A DNA stretch of 12,656 nt from Candidatus Flexicrinis affinis (GTDB lineage: Bacteria; Chloroflexota; Anaerolineae; Aggregatilineales; Phototrophicaceae). Below, in pieces: positions 1 to 6,487 of the stretch. The notes under the pieces were generated by a model that was not told the origin of the DNA, searched no databases, and saw only the letters and a program-made list of their open reading frames with translations. The position numbers were made by a program, and so were the translations under genes. The stretch is taken from contig JADJWE010000008.1 of the NCBI GenBank assembly GCA_016716525.1, forward strand, positions 1-12,656, written 5' to 3'. Position 1 is the first letter of the stretch, and every line of letters begins with the position of its first letter.

Positions 1-117
1 CAGATTGCGCGCCACCGCCGCCGTTGTCTCAGAGACAAACCCAAACGGCGTAACGCGATCTATCGTGCTGCTGGTTTCGTTCAGCCAGCCGCTAGGCGTG
101 ACGCGATTAACGGCCAC
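1..117 (-). CDS. Partial tail-fibre-like or structural protein, N-terminus with 16-residue repeat (cut by window edge)
   Basis: An open frame of 39 codons runs off the left edge. It begins with GTG immediately after the TAA stop of the preceding beta-helix gene, so translation is probably coupled; the ribosome site before it is weak (AGG about 9 nt away). No ATG occurs in frame in the visible part, so the true start could lie further left. The visible peptide contains two copies of a 16-residue unit, NRVTPSGWLNETSSTI and DRVTPFGFVSETTAAV. R, V, T, P, G, E and T are kept at the same spacing while many codons differ, which suggests selection on the protein. Position directly after a tailspike-like gene suggests a virion surface or fibre component. 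I do not recognise the family. Reading-frame continuity makes it a likely gene, but function is inference. Confidence 0.5.
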   Translation of the reverse strand, partial: MAVNRVTPSGWLNETSSTIDRVTPFGFVSETTAAVARNL

Positions 118-1443
118 TTAAGCGAGCCTGGTCTGCGGGTCGACGTAGACGGTGATGGACGGCTCGCCGACACATACACGGCCGCGAATGTGTCCGATTT
201 CAGCGGGCGTGATGGTCGAGCCGGGCGCGAGCTTGCCAGACCATGCCGAGGCGTTTTCGCCGGTCCAGCCCGTCGTGCCGACGCCTGCGGCTTGATTCGC
301 GGCCGCTGCGAGCAATGCCTTGCGGTCGTTGACCATCGTCGTTTGCACGCTACCCGTCGTGCCTTTGTATGACCACTCCCCCCATACTTCGTCGTCCTGA
401 TATGCGGTCGCGGAGCCGTCGCGCAGGATTTCGATGCTGGGCGTTTTTGCCGCCGTGCCTGAGTGATACACATCGAACCACGGCGTGGTGAACGGGTAGT
501 AGTAGCTGCACAGTGCAGACGTGACGATCTTCCATGAGCACTTATTCGTGCCGTCGTACGCCGCGCCGTCGTTGGCATAAATACCGGTGTCGACGGTCAA
601 CGAGCCGAACGCGTCGTGATATTGCAGGTGGTAGTGCTCGTCCCCGGCGGCGCAGTCATATAGCCATACGCGAGCAAAGCCGAGCGTGTTGTTGCCCGTC
701 GACGACAGCGCAGTGACGCCGCTGCCGAGTTTGCAATTGGCAAAAACGACTTGCGACGGCTCTATTGTGTTCGGCGCGACGAGCGTGCCGGTTATGAGCG
801 ATAGATCGCAGCCCTCGAAGCGCAGCAGGTTGCCTGAGCGGTTGCCGACCAGAACGAGAGTGTCAGGAGCGGTGCCCGCCAGCGTTACGGCCTCGAACTC
901 GCCAGCGCCGAACGGGCTGATCCCGACCGTCGTGGCGCCGAATGTGATTGTGCCGCCGCGCATGCGGGTGAAGCGGTTGGACTCAGAGCCGGATGTGCCT
1001 AGTTCGATTTTCGCGCTCGACCCCAGCCTCACATGACAATCTTCAAGCTCCGTATGCTGCCCGTCCGTTCCCGCCGTGCGAAACACGTCGCCGCCGGTGA
1101 CTGCGAACTCCATCCCGCGGATGAAAATCTTATATGCGCCTGCGAGCGTGATCGATCTATTTGTCGATGTGTTGCCCACATAGCCGCCCCCGGCCTCCTG
1201 CGTTTGCAGCGTCGTCGGGGGCGTGCCGCTCGTTTTGTCCGCGGAGATAACGCGGACGTTGGCCGCGAATGTGTACGTCGTATCGACAGCGAGCACTTCG
1301 GCCGAGGTTGATGCGACGTAGATGATGTCGCCATCTACCGTCGCTGCGGCCACGGCTGCGGCGAACGTGGTGAAGGCGTTCGTCCAGTCGGCGCCCGTCC
1401 CGGCCCCGGCAGCAGACGCGTCATAATAGTACGGGCTAGCCAT
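118..1443 (-). CDS. Right-handed beta-helix protein, tailspike/tail-fibre-like
   Basis: This 441-residue protein begins MASPYYYDASAAG, followed by a W-x-N-A-F stretch (20-24) and GDIIYVA (38-44). That is the usual entry into right-handed parallel beta-helix domains of the pectate-lyase-like type. Repeating rungs of the form [L/F]xxC appear at residues 133-136, 209-212, 234-237 and 261-264, the last three 25-27 residues apart, typical of helix coils. After about residue 300 the pattern changes to an aromatic-rich region (YYYPFTTPWFDVY, 314-326). The C-terminal domain, about 375-441, ends in a beta-rich VCVGEPSITVYVDP stretch and may be a trimerisation or capping domain. There is no signal peptide. 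The start ATG overlaps the stop of the 69-residue gene by 8 bp, with AGAGG about 9 nt upstream. A phage protein of this fold usually binds or cleaves host surface polysaccharide; no catalytic residues could be assigned. The fold is likely, the enzymatic role unknown. Confidence 0.75.
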   Translation of the reverse strand: MASPYYYDASAAGAGTGADWTNAFTTFAAAVAAATVDGDIIYVASTSAEVLAVDTTYTFAANVRVISADKTSGTPPTTLQTQEAGGGYVGNTSTNRSITLAGAYKIFIRGMEFAVTGGDVFRTAGTDGQHTELEDCHVRLGSSAKIELGTSGSESNRFTRMRGGTITFGATTVGISPFGAGEFEAVTLAGTAPDTLVLVGNRSGNLLRFEGCDLSLITGTLVAPNTIEPSQVVFANCKLGSGVTALSSTGNNTLGFARVWLYDCAAGDEHYHLQYHDAFGSLTVDTGIYANDGAAYDGTNKCSWKIVTSALCSYYYPFTTPWFDVYHSGTAAKTPSIEILRDGSATAYQDDEVWGEWSYKGTTGSVQTTMVNDRKALLAAAANQAAGVGTTGWTGENASAWSGKLAPGSTITPAEIGHIRGRVCVGEPSITVYVDPQTRLA

Positions 1444-1645
1444 TGAGCAGCGCCTCTATTTCCGCGCTCGCAAGCTGCTGCTCTAGTTCTGTCGCATGCG
1501 CCTGCGCGAGTGCGGTAATATCATGCCCTCGCGCGGTCCACACGCGCATGTACTGCTGGTCGAGGTGATCTGTGTGCCGCTCAACAACGTCGATCACACC
1601 GTCGCGCTGCGGATATTGCTCGATCACGGTATTGACGATGCTCAT
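1436..1645 (-). CDS. Small helical phage protein of unknown function (69 aa)
   Basis: A 69-residue protein starting at the ATG that overlaps the previous stop (ATGA), with AGGA about 10 nt upstream. It looks mostly alpha-helical and acidic-polar: residues 1-35 contain VIDVVERHTDHLDQQYMRVW, and the C-terminal half (ITALAQAHATELEQQLASAEIEALL) reads as an amphipathic helix with possible coiled-coil character. It has no membrane segment, cysteine motif or enzyme signature. It sits between an 84-residue helical protein and the tailspike-like beta-helix gene and overlaps both, so it is translated with the structural genes. A role as a small tail-fibre connector, chaperone or assembly factor would fit its place, but I do not recognise the family. 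Confidence 0.6.
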   Translation of the reverse strand: MSIVNTVIEQYPQRDGVIDVVERHTDHLDQQYMRVWTARGHDITALAQAHATELEQQLASAEIEALLNG

Positions 1646-1896
1646 TCGCCCACATCCTGCATCACAGCGTCATAGCGCGTGGCACGCGTCGTGAGCCGAG
1701 TCTTGAGTGCGTTGTACTGCGTAACCGTCAGACCAAACGCCGCACGTACCTGCGCGTCCGTCCATGTGCCGTCGGCGATGCGATTGAGCAGCCAGCGCGC
1801 GAGGCGGCCTGCTTCGATCCCCGTCGCCTCGCGGTAGCGTCGCCGAAACTCAGCAGCGAGTTGCGCGCCGGTCGCATGCCGCAGGACGAGCGCCAC
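1642..1896 (-). CDS. Small helical phage structural-region protein (84 aa), unknown function
   Basis: An 84-residue protein starting at GTG, with the good ribosome site GGAGG 7 nt upstream and only 2 nt after the stop of the preceding gene. It is rich in Arg and Ala and appears all-helical. The segment LARWLLNRIADGTWTDAQV (32-50) is followed by AAFGLTVTQYNALKTRL (52-68), a pattern I associate with small conserved proteins near phage tail genes. No function is known to me. Its stop overlaps the start of the 69-residue gene (ATGA), so the two are probably made together. The predicted helical pair could be DNA- or protein-binding, but no clear helix-turn-helix can be claimed. Confidence 0.65.
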   Translation of the reverse strand: MALVLRHATGAQLAAEFRRRYREATGIEAGRLARWLLNRIADGTWTDAQVRAAFGLTVTQYNALKTRLTTRATRYDAVMQDVGE

Positions 1897-1898
1897 GC

Positions 1899-2336
1899 TC
1901 AGTCCTCCGTCACTGCCGTCGCCGTCGTGAGCCGCGGCGTGACGCCAGACGACACAGAGATGTTCGGGCTGACTGTGCCGCTGTACAGCAGTACACCCGC
2001 GCCGCTAGATGCCGTGCCGAGACCGAAATGCGTGATCGTCGCCGTGCTACCAGTGCAGGCCGGGAAGTCGACATTCGCCGCAGGACTGACGCTGTTGTCG
2101 GTGACGGTGAAGCCCACGCCCGAGCGCGCGACGGCAACACGGGCGTACGACGTGTAACTCGTTTCGTTCGTCGTTTGGTCGCCCGTCTCGCCTGGGTCGC
2201 TCGTGTGCAGCGACACATAGAGACTACCGGCAGTGGACGAGCCACGGAGCCCCGTCGCGTCGCCGAGGTTGGCGAAATTGGTGTTCTTGAAAATGAGTTC
2301 AAGAATCCCGTTTTCGAGGCTGTTGGACTTGCTCAT
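1899..2336 (-). CDS. Phage tail-fibre-associated beta-rich structural protein (145 aa)
   Basis: A 145-residue protein with the pattern of a widespread family of small phage tail proteins: an N-terminal helix (NSLENGILELIFKN, 5-18), a strand SLYVSLHTSDPGETG (38-52), TSYTSYARVAV (59-69), a central VDFPAC...ITHFGLGTA (89-109), and a terminal strand region VLLYSGTVSPNISVSSG (115-131). Family members commonly lie near tail-fibre or neck genes and are annotated as tail fibre or hypothetical structural proteins; a fibre-binding or adaptor role is inference. The start is the ATG sharing one base with the stop of the gpZ-like gene (TGATG), with GAGAGGG 5 nt upstream. No signal peptide or catalytic motif is visible. 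Confidence 0.75.
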   Translation of the reverse strand: MSKSNSLENGILELIFKNTNFANLGDATGLRGSSTAGSLYVSLHTSDPGETGDQTTNETSYTSYARVAVARSGVGFTVTDNSVSPAANVDFPACTGSTATITHFGLGTASSGAGVLLYSGTVSPNISVSSGVTPRLTTATAVTED

Positions 2337-2878
2337 CAGCGCCCTCTCTGCAGTCGAAACCGAAAGTCGCGCTCGAACAGCGCCGGCATGGCCGTCGTCG
2401 TCAGGCGGATGACTTCCTGCGTAAAAATTGACGTGGCTTCCGGCTCGATCGGAATCTTCACGCGGTCGATGGGGAGCCGTGGCGCGCGCTGGCCGCCAGT
2501 CACGCGACGCTCCATGATCAATTCCTTGCCGTTACGCATCGTTGCGCGGAAGGCATGCGGATAGCGCTGGCCGGCTGCGCTGATCCCGCCCTTCTTCAGG
2601 CCGCGAGTCGTCAGCGTGTCGATCGGGACGCCGGCCGTCAGCACGACAAGGCGAGCAGACAGCGTGCGGAAGTTCGCGCGCACGAGGCGCGTGCGGCCGC
2701 GGATAGTCCGCGACGGAATGCGGGTGGCCGCCACCAGTCGGCGAATGCTGGCCGTCTGCGCCTGCTGTGCCGTCCGGTTGATCGCGAACACAGCCGAACG
2801 CTTGGCTAGCTTCGGCGCTTCCTCAAGGGCTTTGCGCAGCGCCTTGTCGTCGAACTTGATGCTGAGCCCGACGGCCAT
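2336..2878 (-). CDS. Minor tail protein Z-like (lambda gpZ family)
   Basis: A 180-residue basic protein similar to the phage minor tail protein Z family, in which lambda gpZ is needed at the tail end that joins the head. Visible hallmarks are the N-terminal IKFDDKALRKALEEAPKLAK helix (7-26), AVFAINRTAQQAQTASIRRL (29-48), a basic central stretch, IPSRTIRGR (54-62), and the strand LVVLTAGVPIDTL (77-89). Then come GGISAAGQRYPHAFRATM (97-114) and GKELIMERR (117-125). The frame extends 45 codons further upstream, but the ATG at 2878 is preferred: it has GGAGGG 6 nt upstream and shares a base with the preceding stop (TAATG), and the extra residues are Arg/Pro-rich and antisense-like. It is the only clear neck or tail-completion protein in the window. 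The family assignment is fairly secure. Confidence 0.8.
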   Translation of the reverse strand: MAVGLSIKFDDKALRKALEEAPKLAKRSAVFAINRTAQQAQTASIRRLVAATRIPSRTIRGRTRLVRANFRTLSARLVVLTAGVPIDTLTTRGLKKGGISAAGQRYPHAFRATMRNGKELIMERRVTGGQRAPRLPIDRVKIPIEPEATSIFTQEVIRLTTTAMPALFERDFRFRLQRGR

Positions 2879-4575
2879 TACAGGCCCTCCGGGTAGCGGC
2901 CAGGAATGCCGAGGCAGCGCGATGCGACTTGCGCGCGAGTCCGCGCCATGTCCAGATTGCCGTCCCGGCTGCGGCGATAGCAGGAGTCGCGACGGAACGC
3001 GCCGATGTCCCACTTGCCGTTGTACATGTAGTCGCCGAAGTAGTCGGCGATTTCGTCGCCGAGGTCGGTGCCGCCCCCCGCGCCAGGGCTGCCCGCGCTG
3101 AGGCGGAACCCCTCCACCGTCGTGGGGTTGGGGCCGCCGAGGAAGAGGGGGTCGATAGTCAGTCCGCTCGTCTGCGTGAAGCCCTCGACCAAAGTCGCGC
3201 AGCCCTGAATAAGATTGCGCGACTCGGTGACATACGCGCTCGACCCGTCAACGTCCATGCACTTGTTTGCGTTACCGACAATGACGTTATTCCGCAGCAC
3301 GTTGGGTGTCGTCGTGCCTGCGCCGCCGTCTAGCTGCACCACGTCTGAGCCTTGATCTGTGCCCGTGCCGTAGGGGTTGAGGTTGACGAATGTGTTATTG
3401 AAAAAGCTGTTGTTGTCGCTCACACCGTGGACGTGCAGGGCGTTGTCCCCATTGGCCCACGAGATGGACGAGCGAAGCACGCCGCCCGCGGTGTCGTTCA
3501 AGTAGACACCGGCGATGTCGTTGTCCGTCGCGCGGATGCGCTCACCGATCCAGTTGGTCGAGCACTCGTCCGGATAGAACCCGGAAGCGTCCGCCGTCTG
3601 CACGTCGTTTTGGCGACCGCCTCGGAGATAAACGTCGTGCGTGTAGGTGCCGTCCGTTGTAACAGGGCACGCGCCGATTGTGCCTTGGCCGCCTATATGA
3701 ATGCCTACGGGGGCCGCGAATGAGGCAGTCGTCATGATCTCGGTGATTTCCGTACCATCGACGTCGTTCTGCACGTTGATGCAAGACAGGTAAAACTCTC
3801 CGCTGCATTCCACGTCACCGATATAGGCTGATGGAATTGTTCCCGTTGCGCCTCCGGTTGTCGGCGGATACAGATTGACGCAGTACCGGCCCTTTGCATT
3901 GCCTGCACAGTTGATGTCGTCAACGATTAGACCAGTAATCGACACCCCCGCGGCCGGCGTTGCGTTCACGCACGAAACTGCCTCATCGTCTGCGTCGCCA
4001 ATCCTGGAACACGTAATGCCCTGAATCACAGGCGACGCAAGCGGCCCGGTAAGCTGCAATCCGCTGGTGCCACAGTTGTCGATGGTGATGCCGATGAATT
4101 CAATATCGGTGCTGGTGTTGACGGCGTTCCCAATCACAGCGCAGTTGCCAGTCGCGTTGCGCAGGTACAGGTTACGAAACGTGATGTTGTTCCGTGAGGC
4201 TCCACCGATGTTGGTGAGGATGCTGACCGAACCTTGCCCGTCGAACCCGCCAGCGCCTGCCGGATGGTCGCCACGCAAAATGAAATCACTTGCGCCGTCG
4301 CCTGTGCCCACGCCACCCGGATTCCATGCGGCGGTCTGCGAGCCGATGAGATACACCGTGTTGCCGCGCGCCAATTCGACCTGACCGTCGGCCGTGCTGG
4401 CAATCGACGACATGACGTTATAGGCGCCCGTTCCACCGCCACTGGCCGCGCATTCTTCCGTTGTACCGTTGCCATTGTTTGCACACGCAGGCCGGACGTA
4501 GTACGTCGCCGCCCCCGCCCACAGGGGGAACAGCAAGAGGGCGAGGAAGGCCCAGCGCATGCGAATGCTTGCCAT
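2878..4575 (-). CDS. Secreted-type right-handed beta-helix protein, cysteine-rich, with signal peptide
   Basis: The 565-residue product starts with a classic Sec signal peptide: basic MASIRMR, hydrophobic WAFLALLLFPLW (8-19), and AGA before ATYYVR (cleavage after residue 22 likely). The mature part is a right-handed beta-helix rich in Asn, Gly, Thr and Asp, with rungs such as NNITFRNLYLRNATGN (129-144), TDIEFIGITIDNCGTSG (156-172) and NNSFFNNTFVNLNPYG (388-403). It ends in DPLF...WDIGAF (475-527), the usual terminus of such domains. Sixteen cysteines lie between residues 31 and 554, unusual for a cytoplasmic phage protein and suited to an oxidising compartment. A basic 38-residue tail follows the domain end. 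The ATG at 4575 is chosen over a longer frame (to 4788) because the signal peptide begins there, AAGAGG lies 8 nt upstream, and it follows the decoration gene stop by 17 nt. Hand counts of two lines inside it give 50-52% GC, against 62-65% in two lines of portal and capsid. Role unknown: a polysaccharide-binding or degrading protein, or a lysogenic-conversion factor. Confidence 0.75.
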   Translation of the reverse strand: MASIRMRWAFLALLLFPLWAGAATYYVRPACANNGNGTTEECAASGGGTGAYNVMSSIASTADGQVELARGNTVYLIGSQTAAWNPGGVGTGDGASDFILRGDHPAGAGGFDGQGSVSILTNIGGASRNNITFRNLYLRNATGNCAVIGNAVNTSTDIEFIGITIDNCGTSGLQLTGPLASPVIQGITCSRIGDADDEAVSCVNATPAAGVSITGLIVDDINCAGNAKGRYCVNLYPPTTGGATGTIPSAYIGDVECSGEFYLSCINVQNDVDGTEITEIMTTASFAAPVGIHIGGQGTIGACPVTTDGTYTHDVYLRGGRQNDVQTADASGFYPDECSTNWIGERIRATDNDIAGVYLNDTAGGVLRSSISWANGDNALHVHGVSDNNSFFNNTFVNLNPYGTGTDQGSDVVQLDGGAGTTTPNVLRNNVIVGNANKCMDVDGSSAYVTESRNLIQGCATLVEGFTQTSGLTIDPLFLGGPNPTTVEGFRLSAGSPGAGGGTDLGDEIADYFGDYMYNGKWDIGAFRRDSCYRRSRDGNLDMARTRAQVASRCLGIPGRYPEGL

Positions 4576-4592
4576 GTGCTGGGCCTCTTGCC

Positions 4593-4946
4593 TCAGATCG
4601 CGAAGCCGTGAAGCTTCACTTTGGCCGTGGTGGCGCCGGTCACGGCCGCTTCCCACGCGGTGCCGATGACGACGCCAGTGGCGACGCCGAGCACCTTCTG
4701 CCGACCGGCCGAGCCAGTCGCCCGCGCGTAGACCTTGCCGCCGACCGCGAGGCTGGTGGAAGCCGCCGCGATCTTGTCGACCGTCCACACGCCGCCGATA
4801 GCCAGGCGCAAGGCAGCGCCTGCGCCGGTTGCCGTGTTGAGCGCAATGCCGCGGATGTCGCCGCGCTTGATGAGCCAGCCCTTGGTGACTGCGCCGGTGG
4901 CGACGGTTTCAAGGACGTCGCCGTTCTGTACGAGATTGGTTGCCAT
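4593..4946 (-). CDS. DUF2190-family head decoration/capsid-associated protein
   Basis: The 117-residue product matches the DUF2190 pattern. It opens MATNLVQNGDVLETVATGAV, continues with TKGWLIKRGDIRGIALNTAT (21-40) and a beta-rich core with GGVWTVDKIA (51-60), and ends GVVIGTAWEAA...KVKLHGF. Such proteins are small Gly/Ala/Thr-rich beta proteins encoded next to the major capsid gene and are thought to decorate or stabilise the head, comparable in position to lambda gpD. Some databases label them RecA/RadA-like, which is a misannotation. Start choice is firm: the stop codon of the capsid gene is part of TAAGGAGG, which ends 9 nt before the ATG. This near-ideal site predicts high expression, as expected for a protein present in hundreds of copies per virion. 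Confidence 0.85.
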   Translation of the reverse strand: MATNLVQNGDVLETVATGAVTKGWLIKRGDIRGIALNTATGAGAALRLAIGGVWTVDKIAAASTSLAVGGKVYARATGSAGRQKVLGVATGVVIGTAWEAAVTGATTAKVKLHGFAI

Positions 4947-4955
4947 GTCTGCGTG

Positions 4956-4963
4956 CCTCCTTA
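4956..4963 (-). promoter_or_regulatory. Strong ribosome binding site TAAGGAGG for the decoration gene
   Basis: The sequence TAAGGAGG lies 9 nt before the ATG of the DUF2190 gene. Its TAA is the stop codon of the protease-capsid gene, so termination of capsid translation places ribosomes directly on this site. It is among the best matches to the 16S rRNA tail in the window. Confidence 0.85.
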
Positions 4964-6487
4964 AGCGACGCCATCGTTATATTGGGCCCCTCTAAAGTCC
5001 GCAGCGGCAGCACGAACGTCGAGACGGACCTTGAACGCGACGCCGTCCTGAGAGAACGGGTTCTCCTGCTCCATGTACGGGGTCTCGTTCCCGTTCAAGA
5101 AGCCGACTACCACAGTCGGCAGCAGGTTCGGATCGGCTAGGGTGAACCAGCCGGCCGCGTTGAACGCGTCGATGCGCGCATCAGCGATGACGTCGAAGCG
5201 GCCCTGCCAGACGTTCGGCTTCAGCGTGCCCGCGGTGCCGGCCGGGTCGTAGACCGCCGTCGCCAGAGTGCGCGCCGTGCCAACCAGCGCATGACCGCAC
5301 ACGAGGTAGCGGATGCCGAGGTTGATGGTTGCGCCGCTCGGGTCTGTCTGCGTCGCGGTGTAGCGGTTGTGGACGTCCAGCGTGGTCACGCTCGGCGCGC
5401 CCGCGTTGGTGGTCGTCCAGATGTTGTTGTGCGCGGTGTTGAACAGCGCGGTGGAGTCCTGCGCCAGCGTCGGGTTGCCCGTCAGCACGGCGTAGGCTTC
5501 ATCGCCGACCATGCGGGCCGCGGCGCGGCCCATCAGCATCGGGACGTCGGTGAACGCAGCCAAGTCGTCGTTGATGATGGCCTGACGCGAAATCGAGAAC
5601 GCCTTGCCGTAGGTGCGCAGCGTGATCGTTTCCTTCGTGTCAGACATCGTGCCGTACTTGTACTCGCCATGCTCCGGGATGACGTCGAGGTCGCCGAAGT
5701 TCGAGCGGTTGATCATGTTCATCGGCTTGAAGTCGCTGATGGACACGACCTTGCAGAACGGCCGCCAGGTTTCCGGCGCTTCGGTGTAACCGCCGACGAG
5801 CCACTTGTTCGCGGCGTCGAGCAGCAGGTTCGCGAAGTCCGAGGTGCCGTGGCTGATGATGCCGCCGCCGCGCACGAAGCTCGGCTGGTGCGTCAGCGCG
5901 AGGCCGACGACGGTGCGCTGATCCATGCCGGCAGTGTTGATGCCCTGACGGATGAGCGACTGGCGCGCGATTTCAAGCAGCGGCATGCCGACGAACTCGT
6001 TACCCTGGCGGTACTCGGCCTGCTTGACCGGGTCGTTGATCGCACCGGTGCGCAGTTCGATCGAGCGCATGGCGCCCTCGGCGAACTTGTCACGCTGGTC
6101 GGCGCCCGCGTTGACTCGGATCTGCGAGTCGCGGCCAAAGGGGTGCTCGGCATAGCCGCCTGGACCCGCGAACTGCGGCGCCTGGCGCTGTACCGGCGGC
6201 ATGCTCGCCACGGGCGAGACGCCAGAGCCTGCCATCTTCAGCAGTTCCTCGCGGCACTGCTCGACGCTGGCGCCCGAGTCGATCGCCCACTCGCGCAGCG
6301 CGATGTGATCGTCGGACTGGAAGCCGGGCAGAATGAACAGCTCGCGGATCGCCGCGATGCGCTGCCGCTCTTCGTTGCGGCCCTCTTCGCGGCCCTTGGC
6401 CTGTACGAGACGCACATGTGCCGGGCCAGCGTCGGGCGGCGGCACCTGTGCCGGGTTGCCGGAGTTGCCGGCCTGTTCGTGATCCAT
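4961..6487 (-). CDS. Nested in-frame product: scaffold-linker plus major capsid protein without protease
   Basis: Codon 176 of the fusion is an ATG preceded by AAGGAG with a 6-nt spacer, an ideal bacterial ribosome binding site, precisely where the protease domain ends. Translation from it would give a 508-residue protein beginning MDHEQAGNSGNP, comprising the linker/scaffold and capsid domains. Phage lambda offers a precedent: scaffold Nu3 starts in frame inside protease gene C. Because the fusion's own GTG lacks a ribosome site, the internal start would supply most capsid subunits and keep protease copies low. The site is visible; that it is used is inference. Confidence 0.6.
   Translation of the reverse strand: MDHEQAGNSGNPAQVPPPDAGPAHVRLVQAKGREEGRNEERQRIAAIRELFILPGFQSDDHIALREWAIDSGASVEQCREELLKMAGSGVSPVASMPPVQRQAPQFAGPGGYAEHPFGRDSQIRVNAGADQRDKFAEGAMRSIELRTGAINDPVKQAEYRQGNEFVGMPLLEIARQSLIRQGINTAGMDQRTVVGLALTHQPSFVRGGGIISHGTSDFANLLLDAANKWLVGGYTEAPETWRPFCKVVSISDFKPMNMINRSNFGDLDVIPEHGEYKYGTMSDTKETITLRTYGKAFSISRQAIINDDLAAFTDVPMLMGRAAARMVGDEAYAVLTGNPTLAQDSTALFNTAHNNIWTTTNAGAPSVTTLDVHNRYTATQTDPSGATINLGIRYLVCGHALVGTARTLATAVYDPAGTAGTLKPNVWQGRFDVIADARIDAFNAAGWFTLADPNLLPTVVVGFLNGNETPYMEQENPFSQDGVAFKVRLDVRAAAADFRGAQYNDGVA

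Noticed and set aside
1436..1896. The overlapping 84- and 69-residue genes as tail-assembly chaperones made by programmed frameshift
   Set aside because: They overlap by an ordinary ATGA junction with no slippery heptamer noticed, and no tape-measure gene follows.
2879..3013. Upstream extension of the gpZ-like frame by 45 codons
   Set aside because: It overlaps the end of the beta-helix gene; the ATG at 2878 has GGAGGG at ideal spacing and a TAATG junction.
4576..4788. Upstream extension of the beta-helix frame
   Set aside because: It overlaps the decoration gene, is Arg/Gly-rich, and would bury the signal peptide; the ATG at 4575 has a ribosome site.
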